From: Paenibacillus sp. NEAU-GSW1
GTDB lineage: Bacteria; Bacillota; Bacilli; Paenibacillales; Paenibacillaceae
Length of the DNA: 38,641 nt
Assembly (NCBI RefSeq): GCF_009737085.1
Contig: NZ_WOVL01000039.1
Location: 1-38,641 of the forward strand
Reading direction: 5' to 3'
Shown: positions 15,877 through 23,586 of the stretch, in pieces
How positions within the stretch are numbered: position 1 is the stretch's first letter
Layout of the letters: every line of letters starts with the position of its first letter
Program-made: the position numbers and the translations under genes
The notes under the pieces: model-generated
Told to the model about the DNA's origin: nothing
Database searches by the model: none
What the model saw: only the letters and a program-made list of their open reading frames with translations

Positions 15877-16613
15877 CAGCCGATAACGGCGATTGCAATC
15901 AGCACACCATAGAAAATAACGGTCCAAGTTGTGCTATGAGGGAAGTCATGCTCCAAGACATGGATATCTTCATGAGCCAAAGTAATAACAGCGAGCTTTA
16001 CGCCTACCCATGCCACGATTGCATAAGCGGTAGTCTCGAGCGCTGGACGTTGTCCAAGCAGCTTGACGAACCATGCTGCCGCGAATTTGATGAGAATGAG
16101 GCCGGCGATACCGCCCAGCAAGACGACGAGGAATTTTCCTCCGTCCATGCCGCCAAAATTGCCAAGTCCCGATTCTGGAAGACCAAGCGCCAACGCCACT
16201 GCAGCAAGAATGGAATCAATTGCAAAGGCAAGATCCGCAAGCCCGATTTTTCCCACGGTCGGCCAGAAGCCTTTTCCTGCAGATTCCTTCTTCGTCTCTT
16301 CTTTATTTTTCTCGTTATCCTTATCCTTGCTTAACCGCGCTTTGACAATATGATTGATGCCCAAGTACAGCAGGTACGCAGCACCGATCGCCTGAATTTG
16401 CCAAACATTCGCAATAAACGAAATGGCAAACAGTGCGCCAAACCGGAAAACGAAAGCCATAATAATGCCATAATTAATTGCTTTCTTCTTCTGGTTATCC
16501 GGTAAATGCTTCGCGATGACTGCCAGAACAAGCGCATTATCCGCCGACAGCAAACCTTCGAGACCAATAAGAATCAATAACGCCCAAGCATACTCTAACC
16601 AAATGGATTCCAA
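15834..16613 (-). CDS. TerC-family integral membrane protein
   Basis: A 259-aa polytopic membrane protein of the TerC family (YceF/YkoY/Alx type). Characterised relatives export Mn2+ or help metalate exported proteins. The two family motifs with membrane-embedded acidic residues are present: GLEGLLSADNALVLAVIA near the N-terminus and GLADLAFAIDSILAAVALA in the middle. A charged cytoplasmic loop (SKDKDNEKNKEETKKE) separates the two halves, and about seven hydrophobic segments are visible. The start is a TTG at 16613 with GAGGGGAG 9 nt upstream. I looked for a yybP-ykoY manganese riboswitch in the leader and did not find its conserved segments. A partial copy of the gene's 3' end lies at 14545-14593. 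Confidence 0.9.
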   Translation of the reverse strand: MESIWLEYAWALLILIGLEGLLSADNALVLAVIAKHLPDNQKKKAINYGIIMAFVFRFGALFAISFIANVWQIQAIGAAYLLYLGINHIVKARLSKDKDNEKNKEETKKESAGKGFWPTVGKIGLADLAFAIDSILAAVALALGLPESGLGNFGGMDGGKFLVVLLGGIAGLILIKFAAAWFVKLLGQRPALETTAYAIVAWVGVKLAVITLAHEDIHVLEHDFPHSTTWTVIFYGVLIAIAVIGWFAPANKKVTADQA

Positions 16614-16807
16614 CTTAAAAATCTCCCCTCTACTACTGGCGGCAAGTCGCCTTGCGTCGTATGTAGCTAATGTTTTCTTGCACCGTAAATGATATACGTA
16701 TCAAGTGGCCAAAGGTGTTCAATTTTTTTTATTTTTTCCGAAAGTTGTGATTCCATCCCCGTTTATGAGGAAAGCTGCACCGCAATCGGGCTGAATGCCT
16801 TGTCTGC

Positions 16808-16842
16808 CACCGATAGCCCTTGTAAAGTCTATACTATCGGTG
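16808..16842. other. hairpin in the terC / kinase intergenic region
   Basis: The 259-bp gap between terC and the kinase gene contains one clear element, CACCGATAG (16808-16816) pairing with CTATCGGTG (16834-16842) around a 17-nt loop. It has no T-run, so it may be an RNA leader structure or operator rather than a terminator. Apart from a 9-T run near 16723 nothing else stands out in the gap. Confidence 0.4.
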
Positions 16843-16872
16843 AGCATTGTTCAAGCAGCAGTAATACTATTT

Positions 16873-18081
16873 TTACGCAGTCGGGAAGCGAATCGTAACG
16901 GTTGTTCCATGCCCTTTTGAGCTTGTATAGTCCAATTTCCCTTCATACTTTTCTACAATATTGTAGCAAATCATTAACCCCAGGCCAGTCCCATTGCTCT
17001 TTAAGGAGTAAAAAGGAGTACCAAGCGACTTTACCTCTGCCTCTGACATTCCGCATCCTTCATCGATAATTTTGATCTCGATATGCTGGCGACTTCGATA
17101 GGCCGTGACGACGACGGACTTGCCGGCATCCGAGGCCTCTAGTGCGTTTTTGATCATATTCATGAGCAATTGCTTAAACTCGATCATGTTAATCGAGATA
17201 AAACAATCTTCCTCAACATCGATATCGATTTGGTTATCCGAGAGCAGCGCATACGAATTGAGCAGGCCTGTAACGCTTTGAATCACATCTCTCACATCCA
17301 CTTGCTCTGCGCTTTGATCCTTATTGGGCTTTGAAAGGGTTAGAAATTGCGACACGATCTGTTCCACCGTGTTTAGTTCATCAATCATTAATTTAAATTT
17401 GCCTTTGGCCGAGTCGCCGAAAGAAGAATCCTCTTTGAACAGCTGAAGAAAGCCTCGAACAACAGTGATCGGATTTCGGATTTCATGGGCAACAGCAGCG
17501 GTTAATTGTCCTGTCAGCTTTAATCGCTCCGTTTGTTGCAATTGTTCATAATACAGCTGCTGCTTTTTCATCCGCCGGAAGGATAAATGAAAAATAAGAA
17601 AGATCAACACTTGAGAAGCGATAATATTAATGAGATTGCCTGCAATGTCATTATGCAAATAGGCGTACGCGCCGCCTTTATCAGTGAAGATGATGTAACC
17701 GAAAGCAGCGATGATTAATAACCCGTTTAGAATTAACGAGAAATAAAACAGCTTCATGTCAAAAAACAGAATCGAAAGTGCGGGAATGAAACAAATAAAA
17801 ATAAAGGTTGTCCACGTTTCAGGATATAAAAAGAAGAGCGTATAAAAGTAAAGAAACCCAAATGAAATGATGAGCTTTCTAAAAAAATGCGTCTCATATT
17901 TCGGGTAGATCAATAAACAAGCCGATATAATGATTACGTTCAAAAAATGAACGACATAGCCGAAATTAAGTCCTGTTAGCTCTGCAGTAGCTATTAATAA
18001 ACCCATTACCATCAGTGCAATAATCATGAGCATGACAATATAATAGGCTTTTCGATTCACCCGGTTGTAAAACTCCTTCAT
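16873..18081 (-). CDS. orphan sensor histidine kinase, KinB/sporulation type
   Basis: A 402-aa membrane histidine kinase. About six hydrophobic segments fill residues 12-168 and there is no extracellular sensor domain. The H-box VAHEIRNPITVVRGFLQLF has the phospho-acceptor His199; the N-box is LLMNMIKNALEAS, and the G1 and G2 motifs are DEGCGM and GTGLGL. This membrane-sensor layout with the H-box RNPxTxxxGFLQL is typical of Bacillus/Paenibacillus phosphorelay kinases such as KinB. No response regulator is next to it, which also fits a kinase feeding a remote phosphorelay (inference). AAAGTGGTG upstream supports the ATG at 18081. It lies 259 nt upstream of terC on the same strand. Confidence 0.88.
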   Translation of the reverse strand: MKEFYNRVNRKAYYIVMLMIIALMVMGLLIATAELTGLNFGYVVHFLNVIIISACLLIYPKYETHFFRKLIISFGFLYFYTLFFLYPETWTTFIFICFIPALSILFFDMKLFYFSLILNGLLIIAAFGYIIFTDKGGAYAYLHNDIAGNLINIIASQVLIFLIFHLSFRRMKKQQLYYEQLQQTERLKLTGQLTAAVAHEIRNPITVVRGFLQLFKEDSSFGDSAKGKFKLMIDELNTVEQIVSQFLTLSKPNKDQSAEQVDVRDVIQSVTGLLNSYALLSDNQIDIDVEEDCFISINMIEFKQLLMNMIKNALEASDAGKSVVVTAYRSRQHIEIKIIDEGCGMSEAEVKSLGTPFYSLKSNGTGLGLMICYNIVEKYEGKLDYTSSKGHGTTVTIRFPTA

Positions 18082-18191
18082 GTATTCACCACTTTTAGAT
18101 TATTATGTCGCATTTCGTATATGTGCTTTCATCATAATCGAAAGGAGGAGAATATTACCAGCATTTCGTTGAAGTTCAGTTTTCTGCAAAG

Positions 18192-18246
18192 AAAAACCGC
18201 TTCTTGGTAATGGATGCTGCATCATTACCATAGAAGCGGTTTTTTA
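18192..18246. terminator. terminator after araA
   Basis: AAAAACCGCTTCT pairs with AGAAGCGGTTTTT, and TGGTAATG with CATTACCA inside, giving a long hairpin with A- and T-tracts. It ends the araBDA transcript on the minus strand and may also block read-through in the plus direction. Confidence 0.9.
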
Positions 18247-18248
18247 TT

Positions 18249-19673
18249 TTACTTAATTACGACGTACTCCAGGTTAACCAGCTTAGCGTAAGCTATGATT
18301 TGGTCGGTCGTCAGGTTCAAGGAAACGACCGTATGGTGGCCGCCGCCGTTCTCGATCCAAGCTTTCACGCCGTCTTGGAAGTTCGGCTTAACCGACCATA
18401 GGACGCGAGCGACAGGAAGATTAGGAGCCGGAACTGTCGGTTCGAATGCGGAAACTTCGTTGATCAGCAATTTGTAATGCGTGCCGAAGTCAGCCATCGA
18501 TACAACGACGCCTTCACCGGCTTTGCCGTCGAATACGAGACGAGCAGGGTCTTCGCGGTCGCCGATGCCGAGCGGCGAAACGATGATTTTCGGCTTGTTG
18601 CTTGCCAGGGACGGATCAACCTCAAGCATGTGCGATTGCAGAATCGCTTCTTGGCCAGCCGCCATTTCGTACGTGTAATCCTCCATAAAGCCTGTGTTTT
18701 GGTTGCGGCTCATCACTTTCAGCAAGCGGTCGAGCGCAGCTGTCTTCCAGTCGCCTTCGCCGGCAAAGCCGTAGCCTTGCGCCATCAGACGTTGAACAGC
18801 CAGACCTGGAAGCTGTTTCATGCCATGCAGGTCTTCGAAGTTCGTTGTGAATGCATTGTAGCCTTTGTCATCCAGGAAACGTTTGATCGCAATTTCATAG
18901 CTTGCTTGGATTCGAACGCTAGCTTCCCAAGCTTCTTTGCCGTTCGTGCCGTAATCGAAGTCGTAAAGCTCGGCATATTGCGCCATCAAATCATCGATTT
19001 CTTGCTCTTTAACCGCATTCACGTATTGCACCAGATCGCCGATGCCGTAGTAGTCGACCGTCCATCCGAATTGGATTTGCGCTTCGACTTTATCGCCTTC
19101 CGTTACGCCCACGTTACGCATGTTGTCGCCGAAACGAGCGACTTTAATGCTAAAGCTTTCGTTATAAGCAACCGCTACGTCCATCCAGTCCGCGATTTGC
19201 TGCTGCACTTCAGGACGCTCCCAGTAGCCGACAACGATTTTGTTTTGTTTGTTCAGACGGGCATTGATGAAGCCGTACTCGCGGTCGCCGTGAGCGGCTT
19301 GGTTCAAGTTCATGAAGTCCATGTCGATTGTTGCCCAAGGAATGCTTTCATTGTACTGCGTAGCCAGGTGAAGCAAAGGCTTTTGCAGCAATTTCGTGCC
19401 GCGAATCCACATTTTTGCAGGCGAGAACGTATGCATCCATGTAATGACACCCGCTACCTCGTCGCGATAGTTTACTTCTTTCATAATGCTTGTAATTTTA
19501 TCTGCGCTGACAGCGAGGTCTTGCAGAACGAGCGGGTAAGGCAGCACACCGCTGTTGTTCAATGCATCGGTCATGGTTTGCGCGTGCGCTTTAACTTCAG
19601 CAAGCGCCTCTTCCCCGTACAAATGCTGCGAACCTACGACGAACCAAAATTGTTTAGCTGCTGTTACTGACAT
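18249..19673 (-). CDS. araA: L-arabinose isomerase
   Basis: A 474-aa cytoplasmic enzyme converting L-arabinose to L-ribulose with a Mn2+ cofactor. Length and sequence fit the AraA family throughout: FWFVVGSQHLYGEEAL at the start, GVITWMHTFSPAKMWI and GFAGEGDWKTAAL. The metal and catalytic positions are Glu306, Glu331 (GFMEDYTYE), His348 (LQSHMLEVDP) and a His in NGGGHH near 447, matching the E. coli numbering closely. I chose the ATG at 19673 with AGAGGA eight nt upstream rather than the earlier ATG, which abuts that site. Third gene of araB-araD-araA, ending at a strong terminator. Confidence 0.97.
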   Translation of the reverse strand: MSVTAAKQFWFVVGSQHLYGEEALAEVKAHAQTMTDALNNSGVLPYPLVLQDLAVSADKITSIMKEVNYRDEVAGVITWMHTFSPAKMWIRGTKLLQKPLLHLATQYNESIPWATIDMDFMNLNQAAHGDREYGFINARLNKQNKIVVGYWERPEVQQQIADWMDVAVAYNESFSIKVARFGDNMRNVGVTEGDKVEAQIQFGWTVDYYGIGDLVQYVNAVKEQEIDDLMAQYAELYDFDYGTNGKEAWEASVRIQASYEIAIKRFLDDKGYNAFTTNFEDLHGMKQLPGLAVQRLMAQGYGFAGEGDWKTAALDRLLKVMSRNQNTGFMEDYTYEMAAGQEAILQSHMLEVDPSLASNKPKIIVSPLGIGDREDPARLVFDGKAGEGVVVSMADFGTHYKLLINEVSAFEPTVPAPNLPVARVLWSVKPNFQDGVKAWIENGGGHHTVVSLNLTTDQIIAYAKLVNLEYVVIK

Positions 19674-19723
19674 GCTCATCATCCTCTTTTCTATATTAAT
19701 AGTGTCATTAATAAGTGCTTCAC

Positions 19724-20419
19724 TTACTTTTGCCCGTAGTAGGCGTCCTTGCCGTGTTTGCGAAGGTAGTGCTTATCCAAAATGCCTTGCGGCAGTTCTT
19801 TGGCGAAATTGTTCAATTGGCGAGCGTACAAATTCATTTTGCACACTTCTTCAAGCACGACGCTGTTTACAACCGCCGATTTCGCGTCTTTTCCCCATGT
19901 GAAAGGCGCATGTCCTTGAAGCAGGACAGCCGGGATCGCCATAACATCCAATCCGCGCTGCTCGAATGTTTCAATGATTACGCGGCCTGTCTCTGCTTCG
20001 TACCCGCGATCAATTTCCTCTTGATTCAAGAAACGGGCGCAAGGCACAGCACCGTAGAAAGTGTCCGCATGCGTCGTACCCATAACCGGCACATCCAGTC
20101 CCGCTTGCGCCCAGATGGTCGCCCAAGTCGAGTGCGTGTGCACGATGCCGCCGATTTGCGGATAGTGTTTGTACAGCACAGCGTGAGTCGCCGTATCGGA
20201 GGAAGGACGCATATCGCCCTCGACCACATTGCCGTCCAGATCCACGACGACCATATCGCTCGCTTTCATTTTTTCATAGCTGACGCCGCTCGGCTTGATG
20301 ACAAACAGACCGCTTTCCCGATCGATGGCGCTCGCATTGCCCCAAGTGAATTTCACGAGTCCGTGTTTCGGCAATTCCAGATTCGCCTGATACACTTCTT
20401 CTTTCAGTTGTTCTAACAA
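19724..20419 (-). CDS. araD: L-ribulose-5-phosphate 4-epimerase
   Basis: A 231-aa class-II-aldolase-type enzyme converting L-ribulose 5-phosphate to D-xylulose 5-phosphate, feeding the pentose phosphate pathway. It has the zinc site HTHSTWATIWAQ and a later His in LLQGHAPFTWG, plus the N-terminal phosphate-binding region KFTWGNASAID and PSGVSYEKM. It starts at a TTG (20419) with GGGAGGGG eight nt upstream; that site lies in the last codons of araB, and only two nt separate the genes, so translation is probably coupled. araA follows after 50 nt. Confidence 0.96.
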   Translation of the reverse strand: MLEQLKEEVYQANLELPKHGLVKFTWGNASAIDRESGLFVIKPSGVSYEKMKASDMVVVDLDGNVVEGDMRPSSDTATHAVLYKHYPQIGGIVHTHSTWATIWAQAGLDVPVMGTTHADTFYGAVPCARFLNQEEIDRGYEAETGRVIIETFEQRGLDVMAIPAVLLQGHAPFTWGKDAKSAVVNSVVLEEVCKMNLYARQLNNFAKELPQGILDKHYLRKHGKDAYYGQK

Positions 20420-20421
20420 AT

Positions 20422-22038
20422 TTAGCCCCTCCCGTTTTCGAGCAGATGGTCAACAGCAGCCTGCTCGATGGCAAGCCCCGCTTGGTATCGTTTAATGAAT
20501 GCTTGGAAGCCTTGCACATCCGCCGGATCCGGAGCAATCTCTTGCCCTTCGACCGCCTGGAATACTTGCTGCTCCAGGAAATCTGCCAGGCTATCTTCTT
20601 GTTTCTTGTTAATCATGTAAGAAGCGAGAAGCGCCATGCCCCATGCTCCGCCCTCACCGGCTGTGGACATAACCGAGATCGGTACGTTCAGCGCGCCTGC
20701 CAATATTTTTTGTCCGACGACAGGTGTTTTAAATAGGCCGCCATGAGCCAAAATGCTGTCAATCGCCACGTGCTCGTTTTCGGTCAAAATGTCCATGCCG
20801 AGCTTCAATGCTCCGAAAGCGGTGAACAGGTGCGTCCGCATGAAGTTAGCCAGCGTAAAGCTGCTTTCCGGCGAGCGAACGAACAATGGACGGCCTTGAT
20901 CGATTCCTGTAATGTTCTCGCCCGAGAGGTAACCGTAGCTAAGCAAACCGCCGCCATCCGGGTCGGCTTCCAGCGCTTTGTTCAGCAGCACGCTGAACAG
21001 CTTGCCGGAATCTGCGCCAAATCCCATCGCTTCGGAAAACTCGCGGAACAATCCTACCCAGGCATTCAGATCGCTGGAGCAGTTGTTGGCATGCACCATG
21101 CCGACCGGACTGCCGTCCGGTGTCGTTACCATGTCGATCTCCGGATATACCTTGGACAATTCTTTCTCCAAGACGATCATCGCAAACACGGACGTTCCCA
21201 CAGATATATTTCCCGTACGCTTCTTGACGCTATTCGTCGCAACCATGCCTGTACCGGCATCGCCTTCCGGCGGACAAAGCGGAATGCCGGCTTGCAGATC
21301 GCCTGCCGGGTCGAGAACGCGGGCCCCCGCTTCCGTCAGCTCGCCGGCCTGTTCGCCGGAGAGATACACCTTCGACAGAACATCCTCCAGCTTCCACGGG
21401 TAGCCTTTGCCTGCGATGCGTTCATCGAACTGCTTCACCATCGACGGATGGTAATTATGCGTTGCCTCATCAATCGGGAAAATACCGGAAGCGTCGCCGA
21501 TGCCGATCGCTTTATTGCCGGTCAACAGCCAGTGGATGTATCCGGCCAGCGTCGTTACATAATCAAGGCGAGGCAAATGCTCCTCTTCATTTAAGATCGC
21601 TTGGTACAAATGGGCGATGGTCCAGCGCTCAGGAATATTGAATTGGAACAATTCCGTCAGTTCTCTTGCTGCCGGGCCAGTCGTTGCGTTGCGCCAAGTG
21701 CGGAACGGCACCAGCAGCTTGCCGGCGTTGTCGAACGCCATGTAGCCGTGCATCATTGCGGAGAAACCGATCGAGCCTACTGTCCGAAGGGTTACGCCGT
21801 ATTTCTGTTCCACTTCCTGCTTCATCTCGCGGTAAGCGGTTTGGAGGCCAGTAATAATATCCTCCTGGCTGTACGTCCAATAGCCGTCTTTCAACCGGTT
21901 TTCCCACTCATAGCTTCCCGATGCAATCGTCTCGAAACGACGATCGATCAGTACCGCTTTGATCCGCGTAGATCCAAATTCGATACCGAGCGAAGTTTCT
22001 CCCTTGGTGATCGCATCCTTCAAGTCCACTTGACTCAT
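20422..22038 (-). CDS. araB: FGGY-family L-ribulokinase
   Basis: A 538-aa sugar kinase of the FGGY (actin-like ATPase) family, by context L-ribulokinase. It shows the N-terminal phosphate loop LGIEFGSTRIKAVLID, SIGFSAMMHGYMAFD, the adenosine-binding region near SVGTSVFAMIV and the FGGY C-terminal region HGGLFKTPVVGQKILAGAL. It resembles the xylulokinase-like AraB of many Firmicutes more than the E. coli type, so databases may label it xylulokinase. I used the ATG at 22038; a GTG six nt upstream fits the ribosome binding site AGAGGGG slightly better and would add two residues. First gene of the operon, behind an AraR-controlled promoter. Confidence 0.9.
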   Translation of the reverse strand: MSQVDLKDAITKGETSLGIEFGSTRIKAVLIDRRFETIASGSYEWENRLKDGYWTYSQEDIITGLQTAYREMKQEVEQKYGVTLRTVGSIGFSAMMHGYMAFDNAGKLLVPFRTWRNATTGPAARELTELFQFNIPERWTIAHLYQAILNEEEHLPRLDYVTTLAGYIHWLLTGNKAIGIGDASGIFPIDEATHNYHPSMVKQFDERIAGKGYPWKLEDVLSKVYLSGEQAGELTEAGARVLDPAGDLQAGIPLCPPEGDAGTGMVATNSVKKRTGNISVGTSVFAMIVLEKELSKVYPEIDMVTTPDGSPVGMVHANNCSSDLNAWVGLFREFSEAMGFGADSGKLFSVLLNKALEADPDGGGLLSYGYLSGENITGIDQGRPLFVRSPESSFTLANFMRTHLFTAFGALKLGMDILTENEHVAIDSILAHGGLFKTPVVGQKILAGALNVPISVMSTAGEGGAWGMALLASYMINKKQEDSLADFLEQQVFQAVEGQEIAPDPADVQGFQAFIKRYQAGLAIEQAAVDHLLENGRG

Positions 22039-22132
22039 GATCACATAAATCCCCTCTCTGTTCGACCTCATTTGACTCTTATAAATAGCCGCTTCTGAAC
22101 AAACCCGTCATACAACCGGAGTATCGGTCAAA

Positions 22133-22147
22133 AGAAGGCGCTTTCTC
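22133..22147 (-). promoter_or_regulatory. possible cre site in the araB leader
   Basis: On the minus strand GAGAAAGCGCCTTCT matches 12 of 15 positions of the CcpA cre consensus, about 15 bp downstream of the araB -10. A bound CcpA here would act as a roadblock. Weak match. Confidence 0.3.
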
Positions 22148-22161
22148 TCACTGACAGCTTT

Positions 22162-22190
22162 AGTATATTTTTTGTACGTACATTTGTCAA
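22162..22190 (-). promoter_or_regulatory. araBDA promoter with AraR operator in the spacer
   Basis: On the minus strand TTGACA (22190-22185), a 17-bp spacer and TATACT (22167-22162) form a near-perfect sigma-A promoter. The spacer carries the AraR core TGTACGTACA (22173-22182), matching the known AraR box. Repression in the absence of arabinose is the expected behaviour. Confidence 0.88.
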
Positions 22191-22284
22191 TATAGTCTAA
22201 TAGTTATACTGACATGACCTGGAGTACCGTTTCTCCCTGTCTGTTCTTGGCATCTGATCGCGACTGAACACGGAATTTGTACCA

Positions 22285-22299
22285 TTGAAAACGCTAAAG
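22285..22299 (+). promoter_or_regulatory. possible cre site upstream of araR
   Basis: TTGAAAACGCTAAAG matches 13 of 15 positions of the cre consensus, between the divergent ara promoters and just upstream of the araR -35. Catabolite repression of ara genes is known in Bacillus; this site is a candidate only. Confidence 0.35.
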
Positions 22300-22312
22300 A
22301 CGGTGATTACAT

Positions 22313-22351
22313 TTGCATTTCATACAATTCATGCTAAAATGTGTACGTACA
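22313..22351 (+). promoter_or_regulatory. araR promoter and second AraR operator
   Basis: TTGCAT (22313-22318), a 16-bp spacer and TAAAAT (22335-22340) are followed at once by the AraR core TGTACGTACA (22342-22351), which covers the expected start of transcription. This indicates autorepression. Confidence 0.8.
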
Positions 22352-22416
22352 ATTTTTATTAAAATATAAGAGCGTATAAGTTTGTCTTGATAAGACTTAT
22401 GAAAGAAGTGAATGGT

Positions 22417-23508
22417 ATGAAGCCGAAGTACCAAATTATAATAGATGAGATTAAAAGCGACATTCTCTCGGGAACGTACAAAGCAGGCGATCGCATTCCT
22501 ACGGAATCCGCTTTGCAGGATAGCTACAACGTCAGCCGGCAAACGGTTCGAAAAGCCATTCTAGAGCTGTCGAACGAAGGGTTTCTCCGAAGCGAGAAAG
22601 GCTCCGGCACGTACGTCAGCAGCCAATACCGGTCCAAAACCGGCGGGAAATCGTCGAATAAAACGATTGGCGTCATTACGACTTACCTCTCGGATTACAT
22701 CTTTCCTTCCATTATCCGCGGCATTGAAAGCCGGTTAAATGAAGATAGCTATTCCCTGCTGTTAGCCAGCACCAACAATGACGTTTCCCAGGAAAAAAAG
22801 GCGTTGGAAATGATGCTGTCCTACGGCGTGGACGGACTGATTATAGAGCCCACCCGAAGTAATGTGTACAATCCGAATATCGCTTATTACTTGTCTTTTA
22901 AAGAACAAGAGGTTCCGTTGACGATGATCAACGCTTACTACGAAGAGCTGGAGGTGCCTTTCTTCTGTCTCGATGACGTGCAGTCCAGCTATCTGGCCAC
23001 CCGGGAGCTGATTGCCAAAGGACATACCCAGATCGGCATCATTGCGAAAATGGACGATTTGCAGGGGAAGTTTAGAATGAAGGGATTCATTAAGGCGCTT
23101 GGGGAAGCCAAATTACGGTTTCAGCAGGAGCACGTGCTTTCATTCGATACGGCGACCAAGCCGGAGCTGTCCGCTAATCTGGAAGGGTATCTGAATGATA
23201 ATCGCGATGAATTGACTGCGCTTGTCTGCTATAACGATGAGGTTGGCTTGGAAGTCGTACATGTGTGCCGAAAGCTCGGTATTTCCATTCCGGACGAGCT
23301 GTCCATCATCGGCCAGGACAATTCCTATATCGCCAAAAATGCGAATATTAAACTGACGACGCTGACCCACCCGCAGGAACAAATGGGGCGCGACGCAGCG
23401 GACTGGATCATTAAAAACCTTCAGGGCAAAAAAGACCTGCCGACCAGTACCTACTACCAGCCTGTACTCGTCGAGGGCGAGACGGTTAAAGAGATCGAAG
23501 TGGAATAG
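22417..23508 (+). CDS. araR: AraR, arabinose-responsive repressor
   Basis: A 363-aa repressor, close to the 362 aa of Bacillus subtilis AraR. It has an N-terminal GntR-type winged helix (YQIIIDEIKSDILSG...PTESALQDSYNVSRQTVRKAI, residues 5-70) and a C-terminal LacI/periplasmic-binding-protein-like domain (from KTIGVITTYLSDYIFPSIIRG to the end) that binds L-arabinose. I chose the ATG at 22417, with AAAGAAGTG six nt upstream, over the open frame from 22387. It is divergent from araBDA, with an operator in each promoter, and is followed by a strong terminator. Confidence 0.95.
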   Translation: MKPKYQIIIDEIKSDILSGTYKAGDRIPTESALQDSYNVSRQTVRKAILELSNEGFLRSEKGSGTYVSSQYRSKTGGKSSNKTIGVITTYLSDYIFPSIIRGIESRLNEDSYSLLLASTNNDVSQEKKALEMMLSYGVDGLIIEPTRSNVYNPNIAYYLSFKEQEVPLTMINAYYEELEVPFFCLDDVQSSYLATRELIAKGHTQIGIIAKMDDLQGKFRMKGFIKALGEAKLRFQQEHVLSFDTATKPELSANLEGYLNDNRDELTALVCYNDEVGLEVVHVCRKLGISIPDELSIIGQDNSYIAKNANIKLTTLTHPQEQMGRDAADWIIKNLQGKKDLPTSTYYQPVLVEGETVKEIEVE

Positions 23509-23534
23509 CAATAGCGGCATTTGCTAAAGTGCAC

Positions 23535-23580
23535 AAGAGGACGAGCCTGTTTATTGTTTATCAGGCCGTCCTCTTTTTTT
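23535..23580. terminator. terminator between araR and the thuA-galM fusion
   Basis: AAGAGGACG-A-GCCTG pairs with CAGGC-CGTCCTCTT around an 11-nt loop, followed by seven T. It serves both convergent genes. Confidence 0.88.
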
Positions 23581-23586
23581 CGGCGA

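Noticed and set aside
16614..16872. Manganese (yybP-ykoY) riboswitch upstream of terC
   Set aside because: TerC/YkoY genes often carry one, but the conserved segments of that riboswitch are not found in this leader.
18477..19670. 397-aa open frame on the plus strand across araA
   Set aside because: It is antisense to a fully supported araA, has no ribosome binding site, and its His/Val/Phe-rich composition is that of a reverse-strand shadow.
20743..21594. 283-aa plus-strand open frame inside araB
   Set aside because: Antisense to the FGGY kinase; no motifs and no ribosome binding site.
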